The notes under the pieces were generated by a model. The model had not been told where the DNA came from and searched no databases. It worked only from the letters and a program-made list of their open reading frames with translations. The position numbers and the translations under genes are program-made. This document shows positions 1 through 7,100 of a stretch of DNA of 9,647 nt, piece by piece. This DNA is from CAZJDV01 sp964544865 (GTDB lineage Bacteria > Chloroflexota > Dehalococcoidia > Lucifugimonadales > CAJWER01): contig CAZJDV010000090.1 of NCBI GenBank assembly GCA_964544865.1, positions 1 through 9,647 on the forward strand, given 5' to 3'. Every line of letters begins with the position of its first letter. Position 1 is the stretch's first letter.

Positions 1-2
1 TT

Positions 3-695
3 GGGAGCTTTCTCGTCTATGTAGGACTTCCGCTGGCACTGGTTTTCGCGGTGGTAATAGGCAGCTATCTGTTGCTCACACGAGCACAGTCGGACCAGCC
101 TCTGTTTGTCCTTGGCGGCTACGAGCGAGCGCCTGAAACAGTGGAGACCGCCACGGAAGTGGCCACGGGGCAGGACGCGTACAAAGACATTCTGCAAACC
201 GTATTGGCCGTGGCAGCCCTGTCCATAACAATATTCGGGTTCGGCGCATACACCATAGTGCGGGTGGGGATCTAGGATAGCGTCGAGCGCCTGGCCAACG
301 CCAGGTCCCATCGCGCGATCGCCGCCTAATACAACAACTTCGGCTACCACTATTGGCTGCAATACAGCCGCACGAAAGACGGCAGCGAGCCAGACGTGTT
401 CTTCCTTGAGCGGGCGATAGAACTTACCAAGCAGGCCTACAACAATCGCGCAAAGGAGTTGGGCGAAACAGAGCGGGATATGGGGCGAGTGATTGCGACC
501 ATCCGAAACAACCTGGCGTCGTACATCGCCACGCTGCAAAAACAAAAAGGGCGGGTCGCGGAAGGAGACCGGTTGCTGGCGGAAGCCTGCGCACGCTACA
601 TCAAGGCACGCATCCACACCTTTCCCGAAAACGCGGCAACATGGGAACAAACACTCGAAGAGGTCCGGGAGTCGTTTCCCAATGCCGATCTATAG
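3..695 (+). pseudogene. Decayed membrane protein gene with a helical C-terminal domain, two in-frame stops, 5' end outside the window
   Basis: One reading frame stays protein-like from the window edge to the TAG at 693-695 but is interrupted by TAG at 273-275 and TAA at 327-329. Before the first stop are two hydrophobic segments: one encoded by about 12-80 (VYVGLPLALVFAVVIG and onward) and one at about 195-270 (ILQTVLAVAALSITIFGFG), with a polar loop between. After the stops comes a soluble, helix-rich part containing FFLERAIELTKQAY, RVIATIRNNLASYIA and YIKARIHTFPENAATWEQ, which looks TPR-like or alpha-helical. A gene caller would probably report two hypothetical proteins, 51-275 and 396-695. 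The shared frame, plus the readable segment between the stops (DSVERLANARSHRAIAA), argues for one broken gene instead. I recognise no named function. The layout of two membrane helices plus a helical tail resembles uncharacterised proteins I associate with SAR202-type Chloroflexota, which is only an impression. The start lies upstream of the window. Confidence 0.6.
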
Positions 696-805
696 AAGTG
701 GGGGGCTTGGTTCTGGGCCGATCATATCGTCACCTTACCATACTGAATTCGTTCGATCCCACGATCAGCATAGTACTTAGCTCTAGCATGTTCAATCTGT
801 CGACC

Positions 806-810
806 AGGAG
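806..810 (+). promoter_or_regulatory. Ribosome binding site of lysA
   Basis: AGGAG lies 6 nt before the ATG at 817. This supports that start over the in-frame ATG at 847, which lacks a comparable site. No convincing promoter was found in 696-805. Confidence 0.7.
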
Positions 811-816
811 CACCGC

Positions 817-2133
817 ATGACGTTCGAGAGCGCCGGTATATTCCCGATGACCGCCGGGGTCAACGGCAGCGACCACCTAACCTTGGGCGGCTGCGATACC
901 GCCGATCTGGCCTCGGAGTTCGGCACACCTCTGTACGTGTACGACGAGCTCACGCTCAGGCAAATGTGCCGGGAGTTTGTCGGCGAGTTCGGCGCCCGCT
1001 ATCCGGACTCCCGCGTGCTTTACGCGTCCAAGGCGTACATCAACCCCGCGCTGGCGAAGCTGCTTGACGAGGAGGGACTGGGGATGGACGTGGTCTCGGG
1101 GGGCGAGATCGCCGTGGCCATGGCCGCGGACTTTCCCGCGGGGTCGATCTATTTCCACGGCAACAACAAGAGCGCCGAGGAGCTGCGGATGGCTATGGAC
1201 AACGGCCTGGGGAGGGTCGTGGTCGACGGCTTCCACGAGCTCGCGCTGCTCAACGAGCTGGCCGGCGCTCGCGGCAAGGTCCAGGATATCATGCTGCGCG
1301 TCTCTCCCGGGATCGATCCGCACACACACGAGAAGACCACAACCGGAATCCTCGACAGCAAGTTCGGCTTCTCCGTCGAGACCGGGGACGCCGCCAGGGC
1401 GATCCGCGAGGCCCTCGACGCGCCCAATCTCGACCTAGTTGGTATCCACTTCCACCTGGGCTCGCCGATATTCGAGCTGGAGCCATACTCTATCGCCATC
1501 GATACCGTGCTGTCCTTCCTCGCCCCGTTCATATCGGAGGGGCTTGAGCTGAGCGAGTTCAGCCCGGGCGGCGGCTTCGCCATCGGATACGTCAGCGACC
1601 AGCCACCGCCACCGATCTCCTCGTACGCCGAGGTGATCGCCACCGCGACAAAAGACCGGTGCGCGGACCTGGGCTTCGGCGAGCCGACTCTGGTCGTCGA
1701 GCCGGGCCGGTCCATCGTGGGGCGGGCCGGGGTCGCGCTGTACACCGTTGGCGAGATCAAGGACATACCGACGGTCAGGAAATACGTGTCGCTGGACGGC
1801 GGCATGGGCGACAACATCCGCCCCGCGCTGTACGGCGCCGTCTACGAGGCGGTGGTCGCCAGTCGGATGTCCGAGGACCCCGCGGAGACGGTGACGCTGG
1901 CGGGCAAGTACTGCGAGTCCGGCGACATCCTGATCCGCGACATCCGGCTGCCGGCCCTCGACCAGGGAGATACGATAGCGATACCCGCGTCGGGTGCCTA
2001 TGCGCCGTCCATGGCCAGCAACTACAACTTGAATCCCCGGCCTCCTGTCGTCATGGTCAAGGATGGCGAAGCCCGAGTCATCCGCCGCCGCGAGACCTAT
2101 CGGGACATGATGGCCTGCGACGTGATGGGATAG
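817..2133 (+). CDS. lysA: Diaminopimelate decarboxylase
   Basis: This is a cytoplasmic PLP enzyme that decarboxylates meso-diaminopimelate to L-lysine, the last step of lysine synthesis. The 438 residues fit the usual family length of about 415-440. The fold-III (alanine racemase-like) barrel begins near residue 36 with GTPLYVYDE. The PLP-binding lysine is K72 in VLYASKAY, followed by GLGMDVVSGGE. Further family marks are GIHFHLGSP, the glycine-rich SPGGGFAIGY that contacts PLP phosphate, VEPGRSIVG, and YCESGDIL with C366-E367-S368, the substrate-binding Cys-Glu-Ser of the C-terminal beta domain. The closing ASGAYAPSMASNYN motif is also present. Ornithine or arginine decarboxylases of the same fold are less likely because of the CES motif and overall length. 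A queD-like gene follows after 44 nt on the same strand and may be cotranscribed. All key residues seen are intact. Confidence 0.95.
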   Translation: MTFESAGIFPMTAGVNGSDHLTLGGCDTADLASEFGTPLYVYDELTLRQMCREFVGEFGARYPDSRVLYASKAYINPALAKLLDEEGLGMDVVSGGEIAVAMAADFPAGSIYFHGNNKSAEELRMAMDNGLGRVVVDGFHELALLNELAGARGKVQDIMLRVSPGIDPHTHEKTTTGILDSKFGFSVETGDAARAIREALDAPNLDLVGIHFHLGSPIFELEPYSIAIDTVLSFLAPFISEGLELSEFSPGGGFAIGYVSDQPPPPISSYAEVIATATKDRCADLGFGEPTLVVEPGRSIVGRAGVALYTVGEIKDIPTVRKYVSLDGGMGDNIRPALYGAVYEAVVASRMSEDPAETVTLAGKYCESGDILIRDIRLPALDQGDTIAIPASGAYAPSMASNYNLNPRPPVVMVKDGEARVIRRRETYRDMMACDVMG

Positions 2134-2164
2134 GCGCTACGACCCTCACCGGAATCACCCCTGC

Positions 2165-2169
2165 GGAGG
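2165..2169 (+). promoter_or_regulatory. Ribosome binding site that fixes the GTG start of the queD-like gene
   Basis: GGAGG ends 8 nt before GTG 2178. The reading frame is open far upstream inside lysA, so this site together with the family's usual N-terminus decides the start. Confidence 0.7.
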
Positions 2170-2177
2170 AAAGAATC

Positions 2178-2588
2178 GTGCCGCTGCACCGCGTCACCAG
2201 AGCCATAGAGTTTTGCTACGGACATCGGCTGCTCGACTACGAGGGCAAGTGCCGCCATCTGCACGGGCACAACGGCCTGCTCGAAGTGGACGTGGACGCG
2301 GACGAGCTGAACGAGATGGGCATGGTCATGGATTTCGGCGACGTGCGCGACCTTGTGAAGCGCTGGGTCGACCTCAATATCGACCATCGCATGGTGCTCT
2401 GGAGCAGGGATCCGCTGGCGGCGGTGCTGATCGACATGGGAGAGCCGGTCTATGTGCTCGACGAGAACCCGACGGCCGAGAATCTTGCCAGGCACATCTT
2501 CCTTCGGGTGAGCGAGCGGAGCCTCAGGCTGTCCGAGGTCCGCTTGTGGGAGACGCCGTCGAGCTGCGCGACCTATCGAGGCGGATAG
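2178..2588 (+). CDS. queD: 6-carboxy-5,6,7,8-tetrahydropterin synthase (QueD/PTPS family)
   Basis: This T-fold enzyme of 136 residues probably converts 7,8-dihydroneopterin triphosphate to 6-carboxytetrahydropterin, the first dedicated step toward queuosine after GTP cyclohydrolase. The likely zinc ligands are H16 (in CYGHRL), H29 and H31. C25 sits in the C-x3-H-G-H arrangement typical of QueD, and is the expected catalytic cysteine. D69-H70 (NIDHRMVL) and E125 (RLWETPSS) match the family's catalytic dyad and pterin-binding glutamate. VMDFGDVRDLVK and NPTAENLARHIF are also family signatures. The GTG start is chosen for its strong ribosome binding site. No other queuosine genes (queC, queE, queF) are in the window, so a 6-pyruvoyl-tetrahydropterin synthase role remains possible, though the motif favours QueD. 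The gene lies downstream of lysA and converges with the CorC-like gene, 34 nt away. Confidence 0.85.
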   Translation: MPLHRVTRAIEFCYGHRLLDYEGKCRHLHGHNGLLEVDVDADELNEMGMVMDFGDVRDLVKRWVDLNIDHRMVLWSRDPLAAVLIDMGEPVYVLDENPTAENLARHIFLRVSERSLRLSEVRLWETPSSCATYRGG

Positions 2589-2622
2589 GCGGCCCCGGCG
2601 GCGAACCGGAGGCGGTCCCGAG

Positions 2623-3885
2623 TTATCGCCGGTCTAACGTCTTGGTGACACGCAGTTTCTTGAGGCGGCGGCCCACGGTCGACACAACCTCTATCACCAG
2701 GCCGTTGTGTTCGACCACATCGCCTGAGCTGGGGATCCTGCCCAGCCGCTCGTAGACAAACCCGCCGACGGTGTCGAAGCCATCGCCCTCGACGGTAACC
2801 TGCAGCAGCTCGTAGATCTGGTCGATGCCTACCCGGGCGTCCATCAGGAATTCCCGGTCGCTAACTGTCTCGATCTCCGGCTCTTCGACGTCGAATTCGT
2901 CGTGGATTTCGCCGACGATCTCTTCGAGCAAGTCCTCGATTGTCACCAGGCCCGCGACGCCGCCGTACTCATCGACCACGATTGCGATCTGGAGCTGCCT
3001 CTCTTGAAACTCGTTTAGCAACTCTTCCAGTGTCTTGGTCTCGGGAATGAATAACGCCGACCTGACGACGTCGCTTTTCAGCGCATGGGGGGGAGGGGCT
3101 TTGCGGCTCAGGAGTCCTAGCAGGTCTCTCGAGTACACGATGCCCTCGATGTGGTCCAGGTCCCCTGCGTGTACCGGTAGCCGGCTGTGGCCCGACCGCA
3201 ACATCTGATCGATCATCTCGAGGAGCGGGGTGCCGAGCTCCACCGCCACCATGTCGACCCGCGGCACCATGATCTCGCGCGCCGTCGTCTGGTCCAGTGC
3301 GACGACGCCTCTTATCATCCGGGCCTCGCGCTCATCTAGGGCGTCACCATCCGACTCGGCCAATAGGCCAAGCTCGTCCGTGAGGGACTCTCGCGGATCG
3401 GTCGCCTCCTCACCTTGAATCCGGTCCACGCGACTGGCGATCGCATCCTCCACCGCCAGCATGGGACCGAGCAAGCGTGTCAATACAAGCACCTGGGACG
3501 CGACCCTCAGAGCGATGGTCTCCCCGAACACCCGGGCCAGCGAGTAGATCACGGCGAGTACCAGGCCGAGGAGCGCAAGGACCGCCAGCGCAGCCCCGTA
3601 GAGTACCAACCAATGGACGCCGTCGAGAGCCACCAGCACTGCCGCGCTCGAGGAGAGACTCAGGGCGATGAACAGATATCTCAGAATCGAGAGAGCCCAC
3701 GCGGGGCCGCGCGTGATCGTATTCAGAGCCTCCAGAGCCTCGGCGGCGCCTACCGCCTGGGCGACGAGCACCTGGACGCGCTCTCTGCGAACCGAGAGCA
3801 GGCTTGCCTCCACAAGGGAGACGAGTGCGAAGCAAAACCCTGAGATGACGAGCGCCACCCAGGGCAGCGTACTGTCAATTTCCAA
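2623..3885 (-). CDS. HlyC/CorC-family membrane protein (DUF21, paired CBS and transporter-associated domains)
   Basis: This is a 420-residue inner-membrane protein of the family linked to magnesium or cobalt efflux and often mislabelled hemolysin. The order of parts is a DUF21-like membrane region with hydrophobic stretches at about 8-30, 64-87 and 91-117; a linker with LDEREARMIRGVVALDQTTAREIMVPR (broken here as EREARMIRGVV, then EIMVPR at 204-209); a CBS pair at about 205-325 including SGHSRLPV and VDEYGGVAGLVTIEDLLEEI; then the acidic GEIHDEFDVEE and a CorC_HlyC C-terminal domain at about 340-415 (FDTVGGFVYERLGRIP). The start appears to be TTG at 3885, with AGGA 9 nt upstream; no ATG lies near the N-terminus in this frame. 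The gene follows glmU after 66 nt on the same strand and is probably in its operon. The ion or substrate carried cannot be told from sequence. Confidence 0.88.
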   Translation of the reverse strand: MEIDSTLPWVALVISGFCFALVSLVEASLLSVRRERVQVLVAQAVGAAEALEALNTITRGPAWALSILRYLFIALSLSSSAAVLVALDGVHWLVLYGAALAVLALLGLVLAVIYSLARVFGETIALRVASQVLVLTRLLGPMLAVEDAIASRVDRIQGEEATDPRESLTDELGLLAESDGDALDEREARMIRGVVALDQTTAREIMVPRVDMVAVELGTPLLEMIDQMLRSGHSRLPVHAGDLDHIEGIVYSRDLLGLLSRKAPPPHALKSDVVRSALFIPETKTLEELLNEFQERQLQIAIVVDEYGGVAGLVTIEDLLEEIVGEIHDEFDVEEPEIETVSDREFLMDARVGIDQIYELLQVTVEGDGFDTVGGFVYERLGRIPSSGDVVEHNGLVIEVVSTVGRRLKKLRVTKTLDRR

Positions 3886-3951
3886 TTCCGCTCATCCTGT
3901 CCCCACTCGAGGGAATTGCCGGCCTACTGAGCGACACTTTGCCTCCTCTGC

Positions 3952-5310
3952 TTAGCCTGTTCCTATCCGGCTCTTGCCGGCCGGCGTCCGCGCCGGCACG
4001 CCGACGACCAGCGTGTTCGGCAGCACATCTCTTGTCACTACGGCCCCGGCGCCCGTCGTCGCGCCAGCGCCCACGGTTACCGGAGCCACCAGCATGGAGT
4101 CGGAGCCGATGAAGGCGCCGTCTTCTATCCTCGTAAGGTGCTTCTCCACGCCATCGAAATTGCACGTGACTGTACCGGCGCCGATGTTGACATCGGCCCC
4201 GATGTCGGCGTCGCCGATGTAGCTGAAGTGGCCCGATTTCGTTCCGCGCCCAAGCCGGCTCTGCTTGACCTCCGCATGGCTCCCGACGTACACGTCCGTC
4301 TCGAGGCGGCTGCCGGTGCGGATGTGGCTGAAGGGCCCCACGCGCACACCGTCCTCCAGGCGCGCGCCCCGGACCACGGACGCGAACACATGGCACCGGG
4401 CCCCGATCTCGGAGTCGTCGACGATGGTGTTAGGACCAAGGCGGCACTCGACTCCTATTCGCGACGATCCCAATATGTGGGTGTTTGGCAGCACGACGCA
4501 GTCCTGCCCCAGTTCGGCGCCCGCGTCGATGTATACGGACTCGGGATCGGGCATCGTGACCCCGGCCAGCATCCAATCGCGTCGAATGCGCGCTCGGAGG
4601 GCTTTTTCGGCCTCGGCAAGCTGCACTCGATTGTTGACGCCGAGCAACTCCTCCCGCCTCGCGGTGCGGACCGACTCGACGGCCATCCCTTGAGTGGATG
4701 CAAGCGCCACAAGGTCGGTTATTTGTACCTCGCCGCTTGCGGACGGGGCCAGCGAATCGAGGTTGGGCCAGAGCCACGAGGAACGAAAGCAGTAGACTCC
4801 CCCGTTTACCTCTGACACCGCGAGCGTGTCCGGGTCCGCGTCATCGTGCTCGACTATCGCGACGACCAGACCACCCTGGTCCCTGACTACTCTGCCCATG
4901 TCGCTCGGACCGTCGGCATCGGTCGTAAGAAGGGTAAGGCAGGCGTCACTCTTCTGGTGATGCCCCATAAGAGAGCGAAGGGTGTCAGCGTTAGTCAGCG
5001 GCACGTCGCCGGACAGGACCGCGACAAGGTCCATCGACTCGAGCAACGTGCGCGCCTGAAGGAGGGCGTGGCCGGAGCCAAGTTGCTCGCCTTGCACGGC
5101 ATACTCGGCGCGGTTGGCGATCTCGTCCTGGACGGCCGTGAATTCCTTCGCCACGACGACCACGGTCCGGTCCACTCCGGCGCCCTCTGCGGCGTCGACT
5201 ACATGGCTCACCATCGGCTTGCCGCAGACCCGGTGGAGCACCTTGGGCACGCGCGACCTCATACGGGTGCCCTGACCGGCGGCCAATACGACGGCGGCCT
5301 TAGTTACCAT
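3952..5310 (-). CDS. glmU: Bifunctional UDP-N-acetylglucosamine pyrophosphorylase / glucosamine-1-phosphate N-acetyltransferase
   Basis: This cytoplasmic enzyme makes UDP-GlcNAc, the precursor of peptidoglycan and other glycans, by acetylating GlcN-1-P and then transferring UMP from UTP. The chosen ATG at 5310 gives 452 residues, close to the 456 of E. coli GlmU. A longer open frame to 5415 adds 35 residues unlike the family and was rejected. The uridyltransferase half has the nucleotide loop LAAGQGTRM (9-17), VPKVLHRVCGKPM, EQLGSGHAL (75-83), metal-binding D102 in LSGDVPL, NGGVYCF, and N227 in GVNNRVQLAEAE. The left-handed beta-helix half has R331, K349, H361 (the expected catalytic base in SGHFSYIGD), Y364 and K390, matching E. 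coli R333, K351, H363, Y366 and K392, plus NIGAGTVTCNFDG. The ribosome binding site before the ATG is weak. The gene heads a leftward pair with the CorC-like gene. Confidence 0.95.
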   Translation of the reverse strand: MVTKAAVVLAAGQGTRMRSRVPKVLHRVCGKPMVSHVVDAAEGAGVDRTVVVVAKEFTAVQDEIANRAEYAVQGEQLGSGHALLQARTLLESMDLVAVLSGDVPLTNADTLRSLMGHHQKSDACLTLLTTDADGPSDMGRVVRDQGGLVVAIVEHDDADPDTLAVSEVNGGVYCFRSSWLWPNLDSLAPSASGEVQITDLVALASTQGMAVESVRTARREELLGVNNRVQLAEAEKALRARIRRDWMLAGVTMPDPESVYIDAGAELGQDCVVLPNTHILGSSRIGVECRLGPNTIVDDSEIGARCHVFASVVRGARLEDGVRVGPFSHIRTGSRLETDVYVGSHAEVKQSRLGRGTKSGHFSYIGDADIGADVNIGAGTVTCNFDGVEKHLTRIEDGAFIGSDSMLVAPVTVGAGATTGAGAVVTRDVLPNTLVVGVPARTPAGKSRIGTG

Positions 5311-5630
5311 TATCCGTAAATAAGCAAGGCACCCAACGTAAACGGCTGTCTGCCGCGCGGTGGGCGCCTTTCCTGACTCTATATTCCGGCGTGGATATCC
5401 AAACCTAAGCCTCATCGTACCAGCGCCGCAGACACGGTGTCAAGGCAGCCAGGGACTTCCTCTGTTGTGCTATGAAACATGGAGCCCTCGAACCTGGCTT
5501 TTCGCCTTTCCGGTGCTGTGTTAAACTTGAGCCAAATGTCCATTCGGCGCTGTCGATCGAATTTGGGCGACCTTCTTGGATTTCTCGACCCTATCGGCCC
5601 GAATAAGGATGACCGCCAAGAGGTGAGACA
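5311..5630. other. Gene-free divergent intergenic region between glmU and cvpA-like gene
   Basis: These 320 nt lie between two divergently oriented genes and should carry promoters for both. No convincing ORF, RNA gene or repeat was seen. On the minus strand a TATAGA-like -10 (5378-5383) could serve glmU, but the nearest -35 candidates are badly spaced (14 or 19 nt), so it is tentative. On the plus strand nothing matches well; a TAAACT in the stretch near 5522 is a weak -10 at best. The part next to cvpA ends in its ribosome binding site (AGGTGA, 5621-5626). Confidence 0.4.
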
Positions 5631-6263
5631 GTGAACTGGATCGATTTCGTACTGCTTGCCACTCTTATCGTCGGAGCACTGTACGGGATGAAAATGGGCC
5701 TGATCAAGGCGGTTTTTGTCACGGCCGGTGTATACATCGGCTGGCTGCTGGCGGGCCAGTGGAGTGACAAGGTAGGTGGGATATTCGAGGGCTCCGTATC
5801 CAACGACACGATAGTCACCGCGCTAACCTACGCCATGACCATGGTGGCCGCGTTGATTGCGGCCAACTTCGCCGTCAAGATATTGAAGCCTATGCTGACC
5901 GTGTTCACTCTCGGGCTGTCGAGTATGGTCGACAAGCTAGGAGGGCTGGTCCTTGGGCTATTGCTCGGCGTCGCCCTGTCCAGCGCCCTAATTATCGGGT
6001 TCGCGAGGCTTACCTACGACCTGGACATCAGTTCCGTGACGGACGGCGTGCCGGAGCAGGCCTCCGGCCGGGTCGTGGAGATTGGGAAGGAGCAGTTGGC
6101 CAAGGTGGAAAGCGTCAGGGAGAGCCTGGAGACCGCCCTCACGGAGTCGCAGCTCGTTCCCAATTACATAAAGGTGTTCGATGCTATTCCCGCCAACGCG
6201 ATGGGCCTGATCCCGTCCGACTTCAAGGTGGCCCTAGAAGTCCTGAAAACCGAGATCGAGTAG
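5631..6263 (+). CDS. CvpA family membrane protein
   Basis: This 210-residue inner-membrane protein resembles the colicin V production protein family. The N-terminal signature is MNWIDFVLLATLIVGALYG, followed by GLIKAVFVTAGVYIGWLLA. Four hydrophobic segments sit at about 4-20, 24-42, 60-83 and 104-126, with GGLVLGLLLGVALSSALI in the last. A polar, charged tail of about 80 residues follows and is probably cytoplasmic. In E. coli CvpA is needed for colicin V export and supports envelope stress resistance; what it does in this organism is unknown. The start is GTG with AAGAGGTGA (5618-5626) just upstream, and no better in-frame start exists. An HNH endonuclease gene begins 10 nt after its stop, so the two are very probably cotranscribed. 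Confidence 0.8.
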   Translation: MNWIDFVLLATLIVGALYGMKMGLIKAVFVTAGVYIGWLLAGQWSDKVGGIFEGSVSNDTIVTALTYAMTMVAALIAANFAVKILKPMLTVFTLGLSSMVDKLGGLVLGLLLGVALSSALIIGFARLTYDLDISSVTDGVPEQASGRVVEIGKEQLAKVESVRESLETALTESQLVPNYIKVFDAIPANAMGLIPSDFKVALEVLKTEIE

Positions 6264-6273
6264 AGGGCACGCC

Positions 6274-6792
6274 GTGACGACCATGCTCATCAACCTCCCC
6301 GTACTCGTGCTCAATCAGAACTATCAGCCGCTCAACGTGTGCAATGCCAGGCGGGCGATCGTCCTCCTCGATCTGGGCAAGGCCGAGCTGATGACCAACG
6401 GGCGAGGCGACATCCACACGATCACCCGGACCGTCCCGGTGCCTTCGGTAATCCGCCTGATGCACATGATAAAGCGGCCTCTGCTCCGGCGAAGGCTCTC
6501 TCGCCGCGCGGTGTTCTACCGGGATAGTTTCACCTGCCAGTACTGCGGCAAGCAGGCCAGAACGTTGACCCTGGACCACATCGTCCCGCGCTCCAAGGGC
6601 GGACCCCACGTCTGGACGAACGTGGTCAGCGCCTGTATACCGTGCAACCACAGCAAGGCGGGCTCGACGCCGGCCGAGGCTAACATGCGGTTGCGGCGAA
6701 AGCCGGGTCCGCCCCGTCCGGACCCATACACCCTGTTCCGCCAGCGCACGATCCTGGAGGAGTGGCGCCCGTTCATGCCCTGGACGAGCTAG
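6274..6792 (+). CDS. HNH endonuclease (McrA-like, zinc-binding)
   Basis: This 172-residue protein has the McrA/COG1403-type HNH fold. The N-terminal part, with VLVLNQNYQPLNVCNARRAI and VPSVIRLMHMI, is the standard lead-in of a widespread HNH family in Chloroflexota, Actinobacteria and cyanobacteria. The nuclease core has a zinc site from C88-x2-C91 (FTCQYCGK) and C121-x2-C124 (ACIPCNH), the D101-H102 pair in LDHIVPRSKGG with H102 the expected general base, N116 in WTNVVSAC, and the second half N125-H126-x2-K. It should be a metal-dependent DNA nuclease in the cytoplasm; its physiological substrate is unknown. No restriction, methylase or mobile-element genes are nearby, so a housekeeping or repair role is as likely as defence. 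The start is GTG at 6274 with GAGGG upstream; ATG at 6283 is an alternative. All core residues are intact. Confidence 0.88.
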   Translation: MTTMLINLPVLVLNQNYQPLNVCNARRAIVLLDLGKAELMTNGRGDIHTITRTVPVPSVIRLMHMIKRPLLRRRLSRRAVFYRDSFTCQYCGKQARTLTLDHIVPRSKGGPHVWTNVVSACIPCNHSKAGSTPAEANMRLRRKPGPPRPDPYTLFRQRTILEEWRPFMPWTS

Positions 6793-6815
6793 GGTAGGAG
6801 GCCGCCGACTCCGTC

Positions 6816-7055
6816 TCAGACCCTCTTTACCGGCGACACCTTTCCGAGCACCGGCTCCAGCGGTCCGCGGACCTCCGAGTAGAGCACCTGGGCAGGCGCT
6901 ATAGCCACCAACCCCTCCATCGGCCTGCCGCCGGTCTCGACCAGCACCCAGTCGCCGACGGCCAGGTCTTCGTCGCCGGGCGAGAAGTACTGCACGGGCT
7001 CCAGGGGACGGAACCTGATCCCCACCACGTTAGCCGTCCGCCGACCTTCAGTCAC
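6816..7055 (-). CDS. Short YaaT/PSP1-like protein, N-terminal part only
   Basis: The 79 residues resemble the first part of YaaT/RicT (PSP1 domain) proteins: VVGIRFRP, then VQYFSPGDEDLAVGDWVLVETG, then EGLVAIAPAQV. This matches the pattern of a conserved VVGVRF, YYFDPGD, KGDYVVVET and IAP block in the full-length family, as I recall it. YaaT in Bacillus subtilis is about 275 residues and joins the Y-complex acting in sporulation and RNA processing. Here the C-terminal PSP1 domain is absent: the TGA stop lies only 23 nt from the convergent HNH gene, and no other frame supplies it. The start is GTG with an excellent ribosome binding site. It follows holB after 45 nt, echoing the holB-yaaT order of Firmicutes. 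It may be a genuine single-domain protein or a truncated relic; the intact ribosome binding site favours expression. Function is not assignable. Confidence 0.6.
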   Translation of the reverse strand: MTEGRRTANVVGIRFRPLEPVQYFSPGDEDLAVGDWVLVETGGRPMEGLVAIAPAQVLYSEVRGPLEPVLGKVSPVKRV

Positions 7056-7060
7056 TCTTG

Positions 7061-7066
7061 CTCCTT
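7061..7066 (-). promoter_or_regulatory. Ribosome binding site of the short PSP1-like gene
   Basis: On the minus strand AAGGAG sits 5 nt before GTG 7055. This near-perfect site supports both the unusual start codon and the view that this small gene is translated. Confidence 0.75.
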
Positions 7067-7100
7067 TACGCCCGTTGCACCCTCAGTTCGCACTCTCCCG

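Noticed and set aside
1659..2177. Upstream extension of the queD frame into lysA
   Set aside because: The extension is an Arg/Gly-rich shadow translation of lysA. The GTG at 2178 has a strong ribosome binding site and gives the usual QueD N-terminus.
2589..2622. Possible bidirectional terminator between the convergent queD and CorC-like genes
   Set aside because: The 34 nt are GC-rich but show no clear stem followed by a T-run on either strand.
5311..5415. 35-residue N-terminal extension of glmU
   Set aside because: GlmU normally begins a few residues before LAAGQGTRM, and the ATG at 5310 gives the family length; the extension lacks family similarity.
6516..6776. Minus-strand ORF opposite the HNH gene as the missing C-terminal half of the PSP1-like protein
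   Set aside because: Its residues show no PSP1-like pattern and it lies wholly antisense to an intact HNH gene.
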